In this document: piece after piece, positions 37,274-46,180 of the stretch
How positions within the stretch are numbered: the first letter of the stretch is position 1
Layout: the number at the start of each line of letters is the position of its first letter
Assembly (NCBI GenBank): GCA_965230485.1
Contig: CBDDLA010000001.1
Coordinates: forward strand, 2,170,001-2,234,000
Direction: 5' to 3'
DNA from: Putridiphycobacter sp965230485
GTDB taxonomy: Bacteria > Bacteroidota > Bacteroidia > Flavobacteriales_D > Crocinitomicaceae
Length of the DNA: 64,000 nucleotides
The notes under the pieces: generated by a model
What the model saw: only the letters and a program-made list of their open reading frames with translations
What the model was told of the DNA's origin: nothing
Database searches by the model: none
Translations under genes and position numbers: made by a program

Positions 37274-39154
37274 ATGAAGGAAACTACTTTTGTTAACGAA
37301 AACAAAGAAAAATGGGCAAAGTTTGAATCACTTTCAAAACGAAAAAATAATGACCCGGATGAAATTTCTAAATTATTCACAGAAATCACAGAAGACCTAT
37401 CTTATGCCCGTACATTTTATCCTCGTCGCTCAGTCAGGGTTTACTTAAATCATATTTCTCAAAGTGTTTTTAATTCTCTTTATAAGCAAAAAAAACAGTC
37501 TATTTCTTTTTCAAAGTTTATCCAATTTTGGACAACAACGATCCCATTAGCAGTTTATCGGTCTCGAAGAAATATGCTAATTGCATTTTTGTTTTTTATC
37601 AGCGCCACATTGTTAGGCGCATTTTCGCAGCACTTTGATGAATCTTTTGCAAATATTGTAATTGGAGAGCAATACTTCAATGATACTGAAGCAAGGATTG
37701 AAGCAGGAGACCCTATGGGTATTTATGGAGAAAGTTCACAAACTAGCATGGTTTTTAGGATTACACTTAATAACATTAGGGTTGCATTTTTTGCATTCGT
37801 ACTCGGCATTTTCTTTAGCTTCGGTAGCTATATTATTCTATTAAAAAATGGGATAATGCTTGGTGCCTTCCAATGGTGGTTTTATGGTAAAGGTATATTT
37901 TTAACCTCTTTTCTTGCTATTTGGATTCATGGAGCTCTGGAAATATCTGCTATAATAATTGCAGGTGCCGCCGGAATTACCATGGGTAATGGGCTTCTAT
38001 TTCCAAAATCATACTCTAGATTACAGTCCCTCATTTTTTCAGCTAAACAAGGGTTTATAATTTTGATTAGTCTAATTCCAGTTTTTATAATTGCTGGAGT
38101 ATTCGAGAGTTTTGTGACGAGGCATTACCAATCTCTACCAACATTTTTGAACTGGTTTATTATTTTAGGGTCATTCTCCATCATCATACTCTACTATGGT
38201 GTTTTTCCTTTTATAGTTGCTAAAAGAAACCCCGATAAAAAAGAGTTAAAGGAAATACCGAGATATCTTCCAAAACGAATTATTAAAAATACAAGTATTC
38301 GAAGTACCGGTGAAATATTTTCAGATTCAGTATATACGCTTATTCAACATGCCAAATCTTTTGCCAGGGTTATTTTAATATTTTCAATACCCTTGACTAC
38401 AATTCTTCTTGTAATCATAACTTACCTTGACTTTGATAATGTATTTTATGCTAATGGATGGTATGATAACTTTCAAAATGCTTTTGGTTTTATTGAAGAA
38501 TTTAATTGGTATAAGTACCTTCTATGGTCCTTTATTTTGTCGTTAACAATAAGTTCAACGATTTATACTGTGCAAAATAAAGGCAGAATTACACTGTTAC
38601 ATTTCATAACATCAAACTACATTTCTATTTTTTGGATTTTTTCGTTCATGTGTTTCGCTATGCTTATTTTCACTTTTTCAAATTGGTTTTTATTTATTTT
38701 ATTAATTCTTTTTGTTGGTTTTTTTATTCAATTTGTCCCAATACTAATTCAAATAGAAAGATTAAATATATTTCAGGCGATAGTTAGATCTTTCAAGATT
38801 ATTAAATCTGGTTTCGGTCAGACCATAAGCAATTCGCTGGCTATTATTGCCATCTCAACTATTTTCTTTTTTATTCTTCATAATCCAATGCAATTAGGTT
38901 TAATGATGCTAATTGATGACCTATTAGCTGATATATTAGTTGGAAATACAATTTATGCTTATCTAATCATTAACTTATTTAATATTTCAGTTTACGTTTT
39001 ATTCATTACAGTAGTTACCCAATTATTCTTTATTAATGGCTTCTTTTTCTACTATTCTCAAATTGAAAAAGAAGAAGCGTCAGACTTAAAAAATAGCATT
39101 GAGACAATCGGTCAACGAAGTAAAACAACAGAAACAACTATTGATTTTGAATAA
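37274..39154 (+). CDS. SpoIIM-family membrane protein with C-terminal multi-pass extension
   Basis: A 626-residue multi-pass protein. Residues about 1-325 are the SpoIIM domain (FYPRRSVRVYLNHIS, FSFGSYIILLKNGIMLGAF, IWIHGALEISAIIIAGAAG), with five or so membrane segments. Residues about 340-600 add a further set of about six hydrophobic segments; I do not recognise this part with certainty. In Bacteroidota the SpoIIM protein sits beside DUF4129, DUF4350, MoxR and DUF58 genes, as here, and the system is thought to act at the membrane like a CoxE/MoxR chaperone system. The C-terminal extension looks like a fusion with a neighbour that is often separate. It overlaps the next gene by 8 bases. Confidence 0.8.
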   Translation: MKETTFVNENKEKWAKFESLSKRKNNDPDEISKLFTEITEDLSYARTFYPRRSVRVYLNHISQSVFNSLYKQKKQSISFSKFIQFWTTTIPLAVYRSRRNMLIAFLFFISATLLGAFSQHFDESFANIVIGEQYFNDTEARIEAGDPMGIYGESSQTSMVFRITLNNIRVAFFAFVLGIFFSFGSYIILLKNGIMLGAFQWWFYGKGIFLTSFLAIWIHGALEISAIIIAGAAGITMGNGLLFPKSYSRLQSLIFSAKQGFIILISLIPVFIIAGVFESFVTRHYQSLPTFLNWFIILGSFSIIILYYGVFPFIVAKRNPDKKELKEIPRYLPKRIIKNTSIRSTGEIFSDSVYTLIQHAKSFARVILIFSIPLTTILLVIITYLDFDNVFYANGWYDNFQNAFGFIEEFNWYKYLLWSFILSLTISSTIYTVQNKGRITLLHFITSNYISIFWIFSFMCFAMLIFTFSNWFLFILLILFVGFFIQFVPILIQIERLNIFQAIVRSFKIIKSGFGQTISNSLAIIAISTIFFFILHNPMQLGLMMLIDDLLADILVGNTIYAYLIINLFNISVYVLFITVVTQLFFINGFFFYYSQIEKEEASDLKNSIETIGQRSKTTETTIDFE

Positions 39155-39920
39155 ACTATTAATCATATTTCTTCTATTTTTAACTTCAGCATTGTCTGCA
39201 CAAAAAATTTATGACCATGATTTAAATGAGGAAAGATTAAGTGAATTAAAACAAAACATTCGTCACCTTTCTAAAAAACCAAAGCAATGGACATTTGACA
39301 CTGAACAAGATTATAGGGATGCGTTAGAAAAATATAGATCAAAATCTAAGAAAAGTGAGAACAGAGAATTTGATAGAGAATCTGCATATCAATCAAAAAA
39401 AATTAACCCTGAAAATTTAAAAACAGATGATACTAGTCATTTAGATTTCCCCAAGTTTAATCTGGGTCCTTTAGGTCAAGTGATATTATATGTTATTCTT
39501 GGTTTAGCGCTCATTGCTCTTCTATACCTCTTATTTATCAGTTCTAATTTTAATAAAAATGGAGCTAAGTACGTCCCATTGGACATTGATGAATCTGCAC
39601 CTGCCGATATCCCAGTCTCAGAACTAGAACGTTTATTAGAAGAAGCTTTGAAAGCGCAAAACTACCGTAAAGCAATTCGGGTTTATTATTTGTTTATTTT
39701 GAAAGGCCTTTCAGAAAAACAGTGGATTAGTTGGGAGAAACAAAAGACCAACCGGCACTATATTCAAGAAATGCAAAATAAAAAAGAAGCTGAGAACTTT
39801 AGTAATACTGTACAATATTACGAGGTTATCTGGTATGGAAAAAGAAACATTTCTAAAGTTCAATTTCAGAATATACAGTCAAGTTTTGTAACCCTATTAA
39901 ACGCCTTAAATGTAAAATAA
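39147..39920 (+). CDS. DUF4129 domain membrane protein
   Basis: Starting at the TTG at 39147 the protein has 257 residues with a good signal peptide (NKLLIIFLLFLTSALSAQ). An ATG 48 bases upstream in the same frame would add a charged leader before the signal and is less likely. A membrane segment lies near 111-134 (VILYVILGLALIALLYLLF). The C-terminal half is the DUF4129 domain (LEEALKAQNYRKAIRVYYLFILKGL, WEKQKTNRHYI, YYEVIWYGKR), which is common in MoxR/transglutaminase loci. Its function is unknown. The overlap with the SpoIIM gene indicates coupling. Confidence 0.82.
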   Translation: MNKLLIIFLLFLTSALSAQKIYDHDLNEERLSELKQNIRHLSKKPKQWTFDTEQDYRDALEKYRSKSKKSENREFDRESAYQSKKINPENLKTDDTSHLDFPKFNLGPLGQVILYVILGLALIALLYLLFISSNFNKNGAKYVPLDIDESAPADIPVSELERLLEEALKAQNYRKAIRVYYLFILKGLSEKQWISWEKQKTNRHYIQEMQNKKEAENFSNTVQYYEVIWYGKRNISKVQFQNIQSSFVTLLNALNVK

Positions 39921-39921
39921 T

Positions 39922-41175
39922 TTGAGTCAAAATAGTAAAATAGCGATCGTTGTTTTAGCCACACTTTTGATAGGTGTTGTCATTTACTTTTTAAGTGATG
40001 GAGAGTCAACTTTTGAAACAGATAGCTGGTATGAATCATATTCACCTGAAGATAAAGGTCCATACGGCACTTATGTATTTAAAGAGCTATTAGATACAAC
40101 TGGGATTTTCGAATCATTCATTCAAATTGACGGCAGAATTGAAGATCAATTAATTGATACCGAAGATGAAAATGATATTTACTTTTTTATTGGAAGGGAG
40201 AATTATATGTCTGAAGCTTCGTTTGAGGAATTGATCTATTTTGTTGCCAAGGGAAATACAGCTTTTATTTCTGCACAAAATATGCCAGAACATATGCTTG
40301 ATTTCTTTTTTTTAAAAATGAATCGTGTGTACGATTATACTAGAGATACTTCGCAATCATATACATTATTCAATTCCGAATTTAGCCACAAGCAGTATCT
40401 GTTTAAATTTATCAATAATAACTTTATTACGCCTAAAAACTGGGTTTACTTTAAGCCAAATAATGTTGTTTATCAAACAGCAGGAGCTAAAACGCTTGGG
40501 GCCAATAACAAAAATCAAACAAATTTTATTGAAGTACCTTATGAAGATGGCTCGTTTTTCTTTCATTCTAATCCATATCTTTTCAGTAACATTGCTATGT
40601 TTAGGTTTGATGGTTTTCCATACTCTGAAGACTTAATTCATCACTTGCCCTACGGTAAAATTCAATGGGATATCTATAATTTATACGCCCATTCGGTATA
40701 TAATACTGAAGATACAGTAGGGTCTGACAGGCGCAGTATATTCCAATTTATATTTCAACACAAAGCGCTTACGTGGGCATTCGTCATTTTACTCGTAACG
40801 GCAATTTTATATGCTCTTTTCAAGGGCAAGCGAAAGCAAAAAATTATAGTAGCGACTGAGTTGAAAGAAAATTCTTCATTGAGTTACATTGAGACTGTTA
40901 GTTCATTATATCTTCAAGAAAGGAAACATTCAAAATTAATTAAGCTTCAAGAGCAATCTTTTGTTGAATTTATTGCTAATCACTATTATATACGTCATCA
41001 TAAAATTGATGATTTTTATATTAAAAGCATCAGTAGCAAATCTGATATTTCTGAAACAAAAATTAAGGATATATTTATGTCGTTTGAATCACTATCCTCT
41101 CAAAGCAAAGTAAGTGATATTGAATTGATAGGTCTACAACAAAAAATAGAATACTTTTATAAAAACTGTAAATAA
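39922..41175 (+). CDS. DUF4350 domain membrane protein
   Basis: A 417-residue protein started by TTG one base after the DUF4129 stop. An N-terminal membrane anchor (about 6-26) is followed by the DUF4350 region (WYESYSPEDKGPYGTYVFKELL, FFIGRENYMSE, NTAFISAQNMP), resembling the GldG/ABC-type extracytoplasmic fold. A second membrane segment lies at about 273-292 (WAFVILLVTAILYALFKG), followed by a cytoplasmic helical tail. It belongs to the SpoIIM-DUF4129-DUF4350-MoxR-DUF58 operon; its stop overlaps the MoxR start by one base. Confidence 0.82.
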   Translation: MSQNSKIAIVVLATLLIGVVIYFLSDGESTFETDSWYESYSPEDKGPYGTYVFKELLDTTGIFESFIQIDGRIEDQLIDTEDENDIYFFIGRENYMSEASFEELIYFVAKGNTAFISAQNMPEHMLDFFFLKMNRVYDYTRDTSQSYTLFNSEFSHKQYLFKFINNNFITPKNWVYFKPNNVVYQTAGAKTLGANNKNQTNFIEVPYEDGSFFFHSNPYLFSNIAMFRFDGFPYSEDLIHHLPYGKIQWDIYNLYAHSVYNTEDTVGSDRRSIFQFIFQHKALTWAFVILLVTAILYALFKGKRKQKIIVATELKENSSLSYIETVSSLYLQERKHSKLIKLQEQSFVEFIANHYYIRHHKIDDFYIKSISSKSDISETKIKDIFMSFESLSSQSKVSDIELIGLQQKIEYFYKNCK

Positions 41176-42254
41176 TGATTGAAAACGAAGATATAACCCC
41201 TGAAGATCGAAATCAAGCGGACGGTATGTCGAAGCCTCCTCAGCCTGCAGTCCCACAACAACCAAGCAACGTTCATGGTACAAATGATATGCTTGGAAGC
41301 AGACTAAATCTTAATTTGGTTAATGATAAAGTAGCTGCGGCAAAATCGCAAATTGAACAATTTATTATCGGACAGCATGAATTAATTGATTTATTACTTG
41401 TTAGTTTATTTTCTAAAGGGCATGTTTTACTCGAAGGAGTACCTGGAATTGCTAAAACGCTTACTGCGAAAGTATTATCTAAAACCTTAAGTGTTGATTT
41501 TTCAAGAATTCAGTTTACACCCGATTTAATGCCTTCAGATGTTATAGGAACTTCAATTTTTAACCTTCAAAATTCTAGTTTTGAATTTAAAAAGGGACCC
41601 ATTTTTTCAAATATCATACTAATTGATGAGATTAACAGAGCTCCAGCGAAAACGCAAGCAGCATTATTTGAGGTGATGGAGGAACGGCAAATTTCGTATG
41701 ATGGAGAAGTCTACAAAATGAGCTTCCCATTTTTAGTATTAGCCACTCAAAACCCCGTTGAACAGGAAGGAACCTATAACCTTCCTGAAGCACAACTTGA
41801 TCGTTTCCTATTTAAAATAAAAATTGATTATCCCAGTCAAGCTAATGAGTTAGAAATCTTAAAACGATATAAAAATCGAAACAACGGCGTAAATATAAAT
41901 GATATTAAACCCGTATTTGATATAAAAAGCTTAGAAGAAATACAAGATACTGTTGAAGATGTGAAAATTGAGGATCAAATACTAAATTATATTACATTAA
42001 TAACAGAAAAAACACGACAACACTCAAAAATATTTCTTGGTGGATCTCCACGTGCTTCTCTTTCAATGCTTCGTGGCTCTAAAGCCTTAGCTGCAGTAAG
42101 AAGTCGTGATTTTGTTATTCCTGATGATGTTCAATACGTTTGTAAACATGTACTAAACCATAGGATAATTTTAACGCCTGAAGCAGAAATGGAAGGTTTA
42201 ACCGCTGAAAATGTTATAGCAGAAATACTTGAAACTATTGAAGTACCTCGATAA
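41175..42254 (+). CDS. MoxR family AAA+ ATPase
   Basis: A 359-residue AAA_3 ATPase. A low-complexity proline/glutamine N-terminus (about 1-45) precedes the core. The Walker A-like motif is GVPGIAKT near residue 96, with FTPDLMPSDVIG, the Walker B motif ILIDEINRAPAKTQ, and the sensor region LATQNPVEQEGTY. The C-terminal lid contains GGSPRASLSML. MoxR proteins act as chaperones that activate or insert partner proteins with VWA or DUF58 domains. The DUF58 gene follows directly, with no gap, so the two should work as a pair. Confidence 0.95.
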   Translation: MIENEDITPEDRNQADGMSKPPQPAVPQQPSNVHGTNDMLGSRLNLNLVNDKVAAAKSQIEQFIIGQHELIDLLLVSLFSKGHVLLEGVPGIAKTLTAKVLSKTLSVDFSRIQFTPDLMPSDVIGTSIFNLQNSSFEFKKGPIFSNIILIDEINRAPAKTQAALFEVMEERQISYDGEVYKMSFPFLVLATQNPVEQEGTYNLPEAQLDRFLFKIKIDYPSQANELEILKRYKNRNNGVNINDIKPVFDIKSLEEIQDTVEDVKIEDQILNYITLITEKTRQHSKIFLGGSPRASLSMLRGSKALAAVRSRDFVIPDDVQYVCKHVLNHRIILTPEAEMEGLTAENVIAEILETIEVPR

Positions 42255-43583
42255 ATGAGAATCATAAAAGGGCTATATTTGACCAATACTTTTTTCACAG
42301 TGCTTATTTTAATAACTTCGTTATTTCTATTGGCATTCGTTTGGCCTTTTTTAATTATTTTAGCTCAGGGTGCTTTAATCCTTTTCTTGGCCATTACTTC
42401 GTTAGAAATACTAATGCTTTTTGTTCCTAAAAAACCAATCCAAGCCGTTAGGAAAGTTCAGAATCCAATCTCATTAGGGGATGACAATTTAGTACGCATA
42501 GTCATTCAAAACTTTTATAAGTTCTTAATAAATGTACAAGTGTATGATAATGCCCCATTACAACTTCAGCTTAGAGATTTACATTATGATTTGAGAATTG
42601 ACTCAAATCATTCAAAATCGGTTTCTTACAATATAAGACCTACTGAACGCGGTTCATATATCTTTTCTGATCTTTTTGTATTTACATCTACTTTTTTACA
42701 CTTTGTTCAGCGAAAAAATATTATTGCTCAGCAAGAAGAAGTAATCGCATACCCTTCTATTTTGCAAATGAAAAAAATTGATTTAAAGGTATTTTCAAAA
42801 ACTGCATCCGTTGGCATTAAAAAAATAAGACGTCTCGGCCATAATAATGAATTTGAGCAAATTAAAAACTACATCCAAGGTGATGATTTAAGGACTGTTA
42901 ATTGGAAAGCAACAAGTAGAAGAAATGAATTAATGGTTAATCAATATCAGGATGAACGTTCACAGCATATTTATTCAATAATTGATAAAAGTCGTGCTAT
43001 GAGGATGCCTTTCAATGATTTGTCATTATTAGATTATGCGATCAACTCATCTTTGGCCTTTTCTAACGTTGCCATGAAAAAAGGAGATAAAGTAGGTCTT
43101 CATACTTTTTCTAACAAGCTTGGTCATTTTTTAAAAGCAGATAGAAGCGCTACACAATTAAAAAGAATTATGGATCTGCTTTATCAGCAAAAAACACATT
43201 TTTTAGAAGCTGATTTCAATTTACTTTATAAAAATATAAGAAATAAAATAAAAGGTAGAAGCTTGATCATGCTTTATACAAACATTGAAACGGATTACGG
43301 TTTAAAAAGGATCTTACCTCACTTGAAAAGAATTAACCATAATCATTTATTGGTTGTTATATTCTTTGAAAATACTGAGATAGAATCTATTATAAATGAT
43401 ACGCCTCAACATGTTGGAGATATTTACCTTAAAACATTTGCTCAAAAATATCAAATGGATAAAAAACGAATAGCTTTCGAATTGAGGAGAAACGGAATAC
43501 AAACTATTTTAACAAATCCTAATAAATTATCGATAGATACCGTTAACAAGTATCTTGAAATGAAATCAAGGGGAATGATTTAA
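42255..43583 (+). CDS. DUF58 domain protein (VWA-like)
   Basis: A 442-residue protein. Two membrane segments near the N-terminus (about 10-55) precede a beta-rich region. The DUF58 signature is at about 195-245 (IRRLGHNNEFEQIKNYIQGDD, TVNWKATSRRNELMVNQYQ), followed by a VWA-like fold with a degenerate MIDAS (IIDKSRAM). It is the presumed client of the MoxR ATPase encoded immediately upstream. These pairs are associated with envelope stress tolerance in several bacteria, but the exact role is unknown. Confidence 0.92.
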   Translation: MRIIKGLYLTNTFFTVLILITSLFLLAFVWPFLIILAQGALILFLAITSLEILMLFVPKKPIQAVRKVQNPISLGDDNLVRIVIQNFYKFLINVQVYDNAPLQLQLRDLHYDLRIDSNHSKSVSYNIRPTERGSYIFSDLFVFTSTFLHFVQRKNIIAQQEEVIAYPSILQMKKIDLKVFSKTASVGIKKIRRLGHNNEFEQIKNYIQGDDLRTVNWKATSRRNELMVNQYQDERSQHIYSIIDKSRAMRMPFNDLSLLDYAINSSLAFSNVAMKKGDKVGLHTFSNKLGHFLKADRSATQLKRIMDLLYQQKTHFLEADFNLLYKNIRNKIKGRSLIMLYTNIETDYGLKRILPHLKRINHNHLLVVIFFENTEIESIINDTPQHVGDIYLKTFAQKYQMDKKRIAFELRRNGIQTILTNPNKLSIDTVNKYLEMKSRGMI

Positions 43584-43593
43584 CATTAATAAG

Positions 43594-44673
43594 ATGAAAC
43601 TTTTTTTAATAACTACATTACTGATATTTTCTGTTTCAGGCAATATTTTAGCCCAAGATTTAATGATATCTTATGAAAAAGCGAATGCTTTGGCAGACGT
43701 ACCATTGGGCTGTATAGACAAGGAGTATCCTAATAAGCTAGGACAAGTGTTAAATGATGATGATGATTTAAAAAATCCAAAAAGCTTGCATCCTATTTTT
43801 TATGGCTGTTTCGATTGGCACTCATCAGTTCATGGCCATTGGTTACTAACTAAATTCATGAAAGATTTTCCTGCTACAGACTTAAGCAATAATATTGCGG
43901 CAAGATGGAACGAAAAATTCACAACATTAAAGGTTATCAGAGAGGTAAACTACTTCTCTATACCAAATAACACTAATTTTGAACGAACCTATGGATGGGC
44001 CTGGTTATTGAAACTGCAAATGGCACTTGATAATGGTAACCATCCTCAAGCCAAAGAATGGGCTAATGCATTACAACCACTTTCAAATTTAATCATCTCC
44101 CGATACAAGGAATTTCTCCCAAAACTAGCATACCCCATTCGTGTTGGAGAGCATACTAACACTGCCTTTGGTCTGGCATTTGCACTAGACTATGCAAGAA
44201 ATGGAAAAAATAAAGAACTAGAAAACTTAATTATTAAGAAGGCGAAAGATTTTTATGGAAAAGATTGTGATTGCCCCATTGAATGGGAACCTAGCGGATA
44301 CGATTTTTTATCACCTTGTTTGCAGGAAATTAATTTAATGGCTGAGGTACTTTCAAATGAAGAATTTGGAAAATGGATCAAGAAATTTATGCCACAATTA
44401 TTAAAGAAAAATTTTGATTTAAAACCGGGAATCGTTATTGATAGAACAGATGGAAAGTTAGTACACCTTGATGGTTTAAATTTTTCGAGAGCATGGTGTC
44501 TTTATAGGCTAGCAAATCATTTACCAAAGCAAAAAGAAAACCTAATTCGTATTGGAGATATACATGTTAAAGCTTCCATGAAACAAGTGATTGGAAGTCA
44601 TTACATGGGCAGTCATTGGCTAGCCTCTTTTTTAGTTTATGCACTCGAAATGCGTGAAAAGATTAATGCTTAA
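43594..44673 (+). CDS. DUF2891 family secreted protein
   Basis: A 359-residue protein with signal peptide ending ILAQ, predicted to be periplasmic or surface exposed. It is rich in helices and aromatic residues with motifs typical of DUF2891 (HPIFYGCFDWHSSVHGHW, RTYGWAWLLKLQ, VGEHTNTAFGLAFAL, EPSGYDFLSPCLQE, NFSRAWCLYRLA). Such proteins resemble alpha/alpha-toroid glycoside enzymes in pattern, but no activity is established. It lies 10 bases after the DUF58 gene, and the sigma-factor gene follows closely. Confidence 0.85.
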   Translation: MKLFLITTLLIFSVSGNILAQDLMISYEKANALADVPLGCIDKEYPNKLGQVLNDDDDLKNPKSLHPIFYGCFDWHSSVHGHWLLTKFMKDFPATDLSNNIAARWNEKFTTLKVIREVNYFSIPNNTNFERTYGWAWLLKLQMALDNGNHPQAKEWANALQPLSNLIISRYKEFLPKLAYPIRVGEHTNTAFGLAFALDYARNGKNKELENLIIKKAKDFYGKDCDCPIEWEPSGYDFLSPCLQEINLMAEVLSNEEFGKWIKKFMPQLLKKNFDLKPGIVIDRTDGKLVHLDGLNFSRAWCLYRLANHLPKQKENLIRIGDIHVKASMKQVIGSHYMGSHWLASFLVYALEMREKINA

Positions 44674-44687
44674 ATTTGAAAAAATTT

Positions 44688-45212
44688 ATGACTAAGTCTG
44701 AATTTCAAATATTGTTTAATAAGCTGTTTAGTCCGTTGTGCAACTATGCACTCACCATAACTGGCGATTTTAATCAAGCAGAAGATATTGTTCAAGATGT
44801 CTTGTTCCAATTCTGGGATAAAAGAAAAGAATTAAATGTTGATGCTACGAAATATGAGAATTACTTAGTTCGAGCTGTAAAATTCAAATGCATTGATAGC
44901 CACCGACAATTGACCGTTAAAAGAAAATATATTGGAGAAGTACTACATACGTCATCATCTATTGATTCGGCTGAACATGAAGAAATAGATTACCAGTCAA
45001 TTTTATTCACTGCTATTGCTGAATTGCCAGAAAAAACCAGAGAGGTTTTTACCATGAGTAAAATTGATGGACTAAAATATAGTGAAATAGCAGAAGTGCT
45101 CGGTATATCAATAAAAACAGTAGAAAATCAGATGGGTCGCGCCTTTAAGATTCTCAGAACCGTTATTAATAGGGAGAGTTTATTGTTGATAATAATTTTT
45201 TTCATGAACTAG
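44688..45212 (+). CDS. ECF sigma factor, FecI-like
   Basis: A sigma-70 family factor of about 174 residues. Region 2 (about 10-80; FNKLFSPLCNYALTITGD, AEDIVQDVLFQFWDKR, YLVRAVKFKCID) and region 4 (about 110-160; AELPEKTREVFTMSKIDG, YSEIAEVLGISIKTVE) are complete. The ATG at 44688 is preferred; a TTG at 44676 in the same frame falls inside a TAAATTTG sequence that could be a -7 box. A FecR gene follows after a promoter-like element in the 35-base gap. FecI-type factors direct transcription of their TonB-receptor operons when released by FecR. Confidence 0.92.
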   Translation: MTKSEFQILFNKLFSPLCNYALTITGDFNQAEDIVQDVLFQFWDKRKELNVDATKYENYLVRAVKFKCIDSHRQLTVKRKYIGEVLHTSSSIDSAEHEEIDYQSILFTAIAELPEKTREVFTMSKIDGLKYSEIAEVLGISIKTVENQMGRAFKILRTVINRESLLLIIIFFMN

Positions 45213-45238
45213 TAGGGGTATGTGAAGGTAAATACGAC
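45213..45238 (+). promoter_or_regulatory. Putative ECF promoter in front of fecR
   Basis: TAGGGGTA (45213-45220), 14 bases, CGAC (45235-45238), then 9 bases to the fecR ATG. The same arrangement with the same spacing recurs at 49595-49620 and, on the minus strand, at 56126-56101. Confidence 0.65.
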
Positions 45239-45247
45239 ATTTAATAA

Positions 45248-46180
45248 ATGAATAGAATAGACGACATATTAGCTAAGCATTTTTCAGGACTTCAATTATC
45301 ACCTGATGAACAAATTATACTCGATAATTGGCTTTTAAAGCATCAAAAAGAATTTGATGTTTTAAAAGCTACAATGGAGGCCAAAGTCGGAAATAAATAT
45401 GAAAAATTCGACACAAAAAAGGGGTGGGAGAAGATATCTAAAAGAATGGATCAGCCCTCAAAGCTTCGCTTTTCTATTAAACCCATTCTAAAGTATTCAA
45501 TCGCCGCAAGTATTGCTATACTTATCGGTTTAGTCGGTTTCAAATTCATAAGTTCCTCTTCTCAAAACATGCTGGTATTTGAAAATAAAACCAATACTGC
45601 TGATTCTTTACAGTTGCCAGATGGAACTAAAATATTCTTAGCTCCAAATTCTAAAATAGAATATGCTAAAAATTTTGAGCAGCAAAGAAACATAAAGCTA
45701 GACGGAAAAGCATTTTTTGATGTATTTAGAGACGAGAACAACCCTTTTATTATTCAAACAACGTATGGAGATGTAAAAGTTTTAGGAACTTCCTTCAATG
45801 TTAATACATTTGGAGACAAAACGAAAGTTGACGTTAAATCAGGGTTAGTTGCGCTAAGCATAAATAAGAAAGAAATCAAACTTTCGAAAAATGAATCAGC
45901 GTGGTCAGACGGTGTAAACATTTCAGAAAAAAGCATGGCTAATCCTAATTTCTTATCTTGGAAAACAGGTCAGTTTTATTTTGATAATACCCCCATTATG
46001 GAGGTTGTTAAGTTTTTGGAAGCATTCTTTGGAGACGTTATCGATACTCAATTTGAAAATAAAGATTGTTCATTCACTGGTTCGTTTAAGAATCAAAATT
46101 TAGATGGTATTATAGAAGCTTTAGTTTTAAGTTGTAATTTAGAGTTCTCGAAAGAGAATAATAGATTTACTTTAAATTAA
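45248..46180 (+). CDS. FecR family anti-sigma/sigma regulator
   Basis: A 310-residue single-pass inner-membrane protein. The cytoplasmic N-terminus (about 1-80) binds the sigma factor, and one membrane segment lies at about 82-100 (ILKYSIAASIAILIGLVG). The periplasmic FecR domain has LPDGTKIFLAPNS, FFDVFRDENNPFIIQT and VLGTSFNVNTF. A C-terminal DUF4974-type domain (FYFDNTPIMEVVKFLEAFFG) should contact the STN domain of the receptor. Its stop overlaps the receptor start by one base. Transduces receptor occupancy to the ECF sigma factor encoded upstream. Confidence 0.94.
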   Translation: MNRIDDILAKHFSGLQLSPDEQIILDNWLLKHQKEFDVLKATMEAKVGNKYEKFDTKKGWEKISKRMDQPSKLRFSIKPILKYSIAASIAILIGLVGFKFISSSSQNMLVFENKTNTADSLQLPDGTKIFLAPNSKIEYAKNFEQQRNIKLDGKAFFDVFRDENNPFIIQTTYGDVKVLGTSFNVNTFGDKTKVDVKSGLVALSINKKEIKLSKNESAWSDGVNISEKSMANPNFLSWKTGQFYFDNTPIMEVVKFLEAFFGDVIDTQFENKDCSFTGSFKNQNLDGIIEALVLSCNLEFSKENNRFTLN

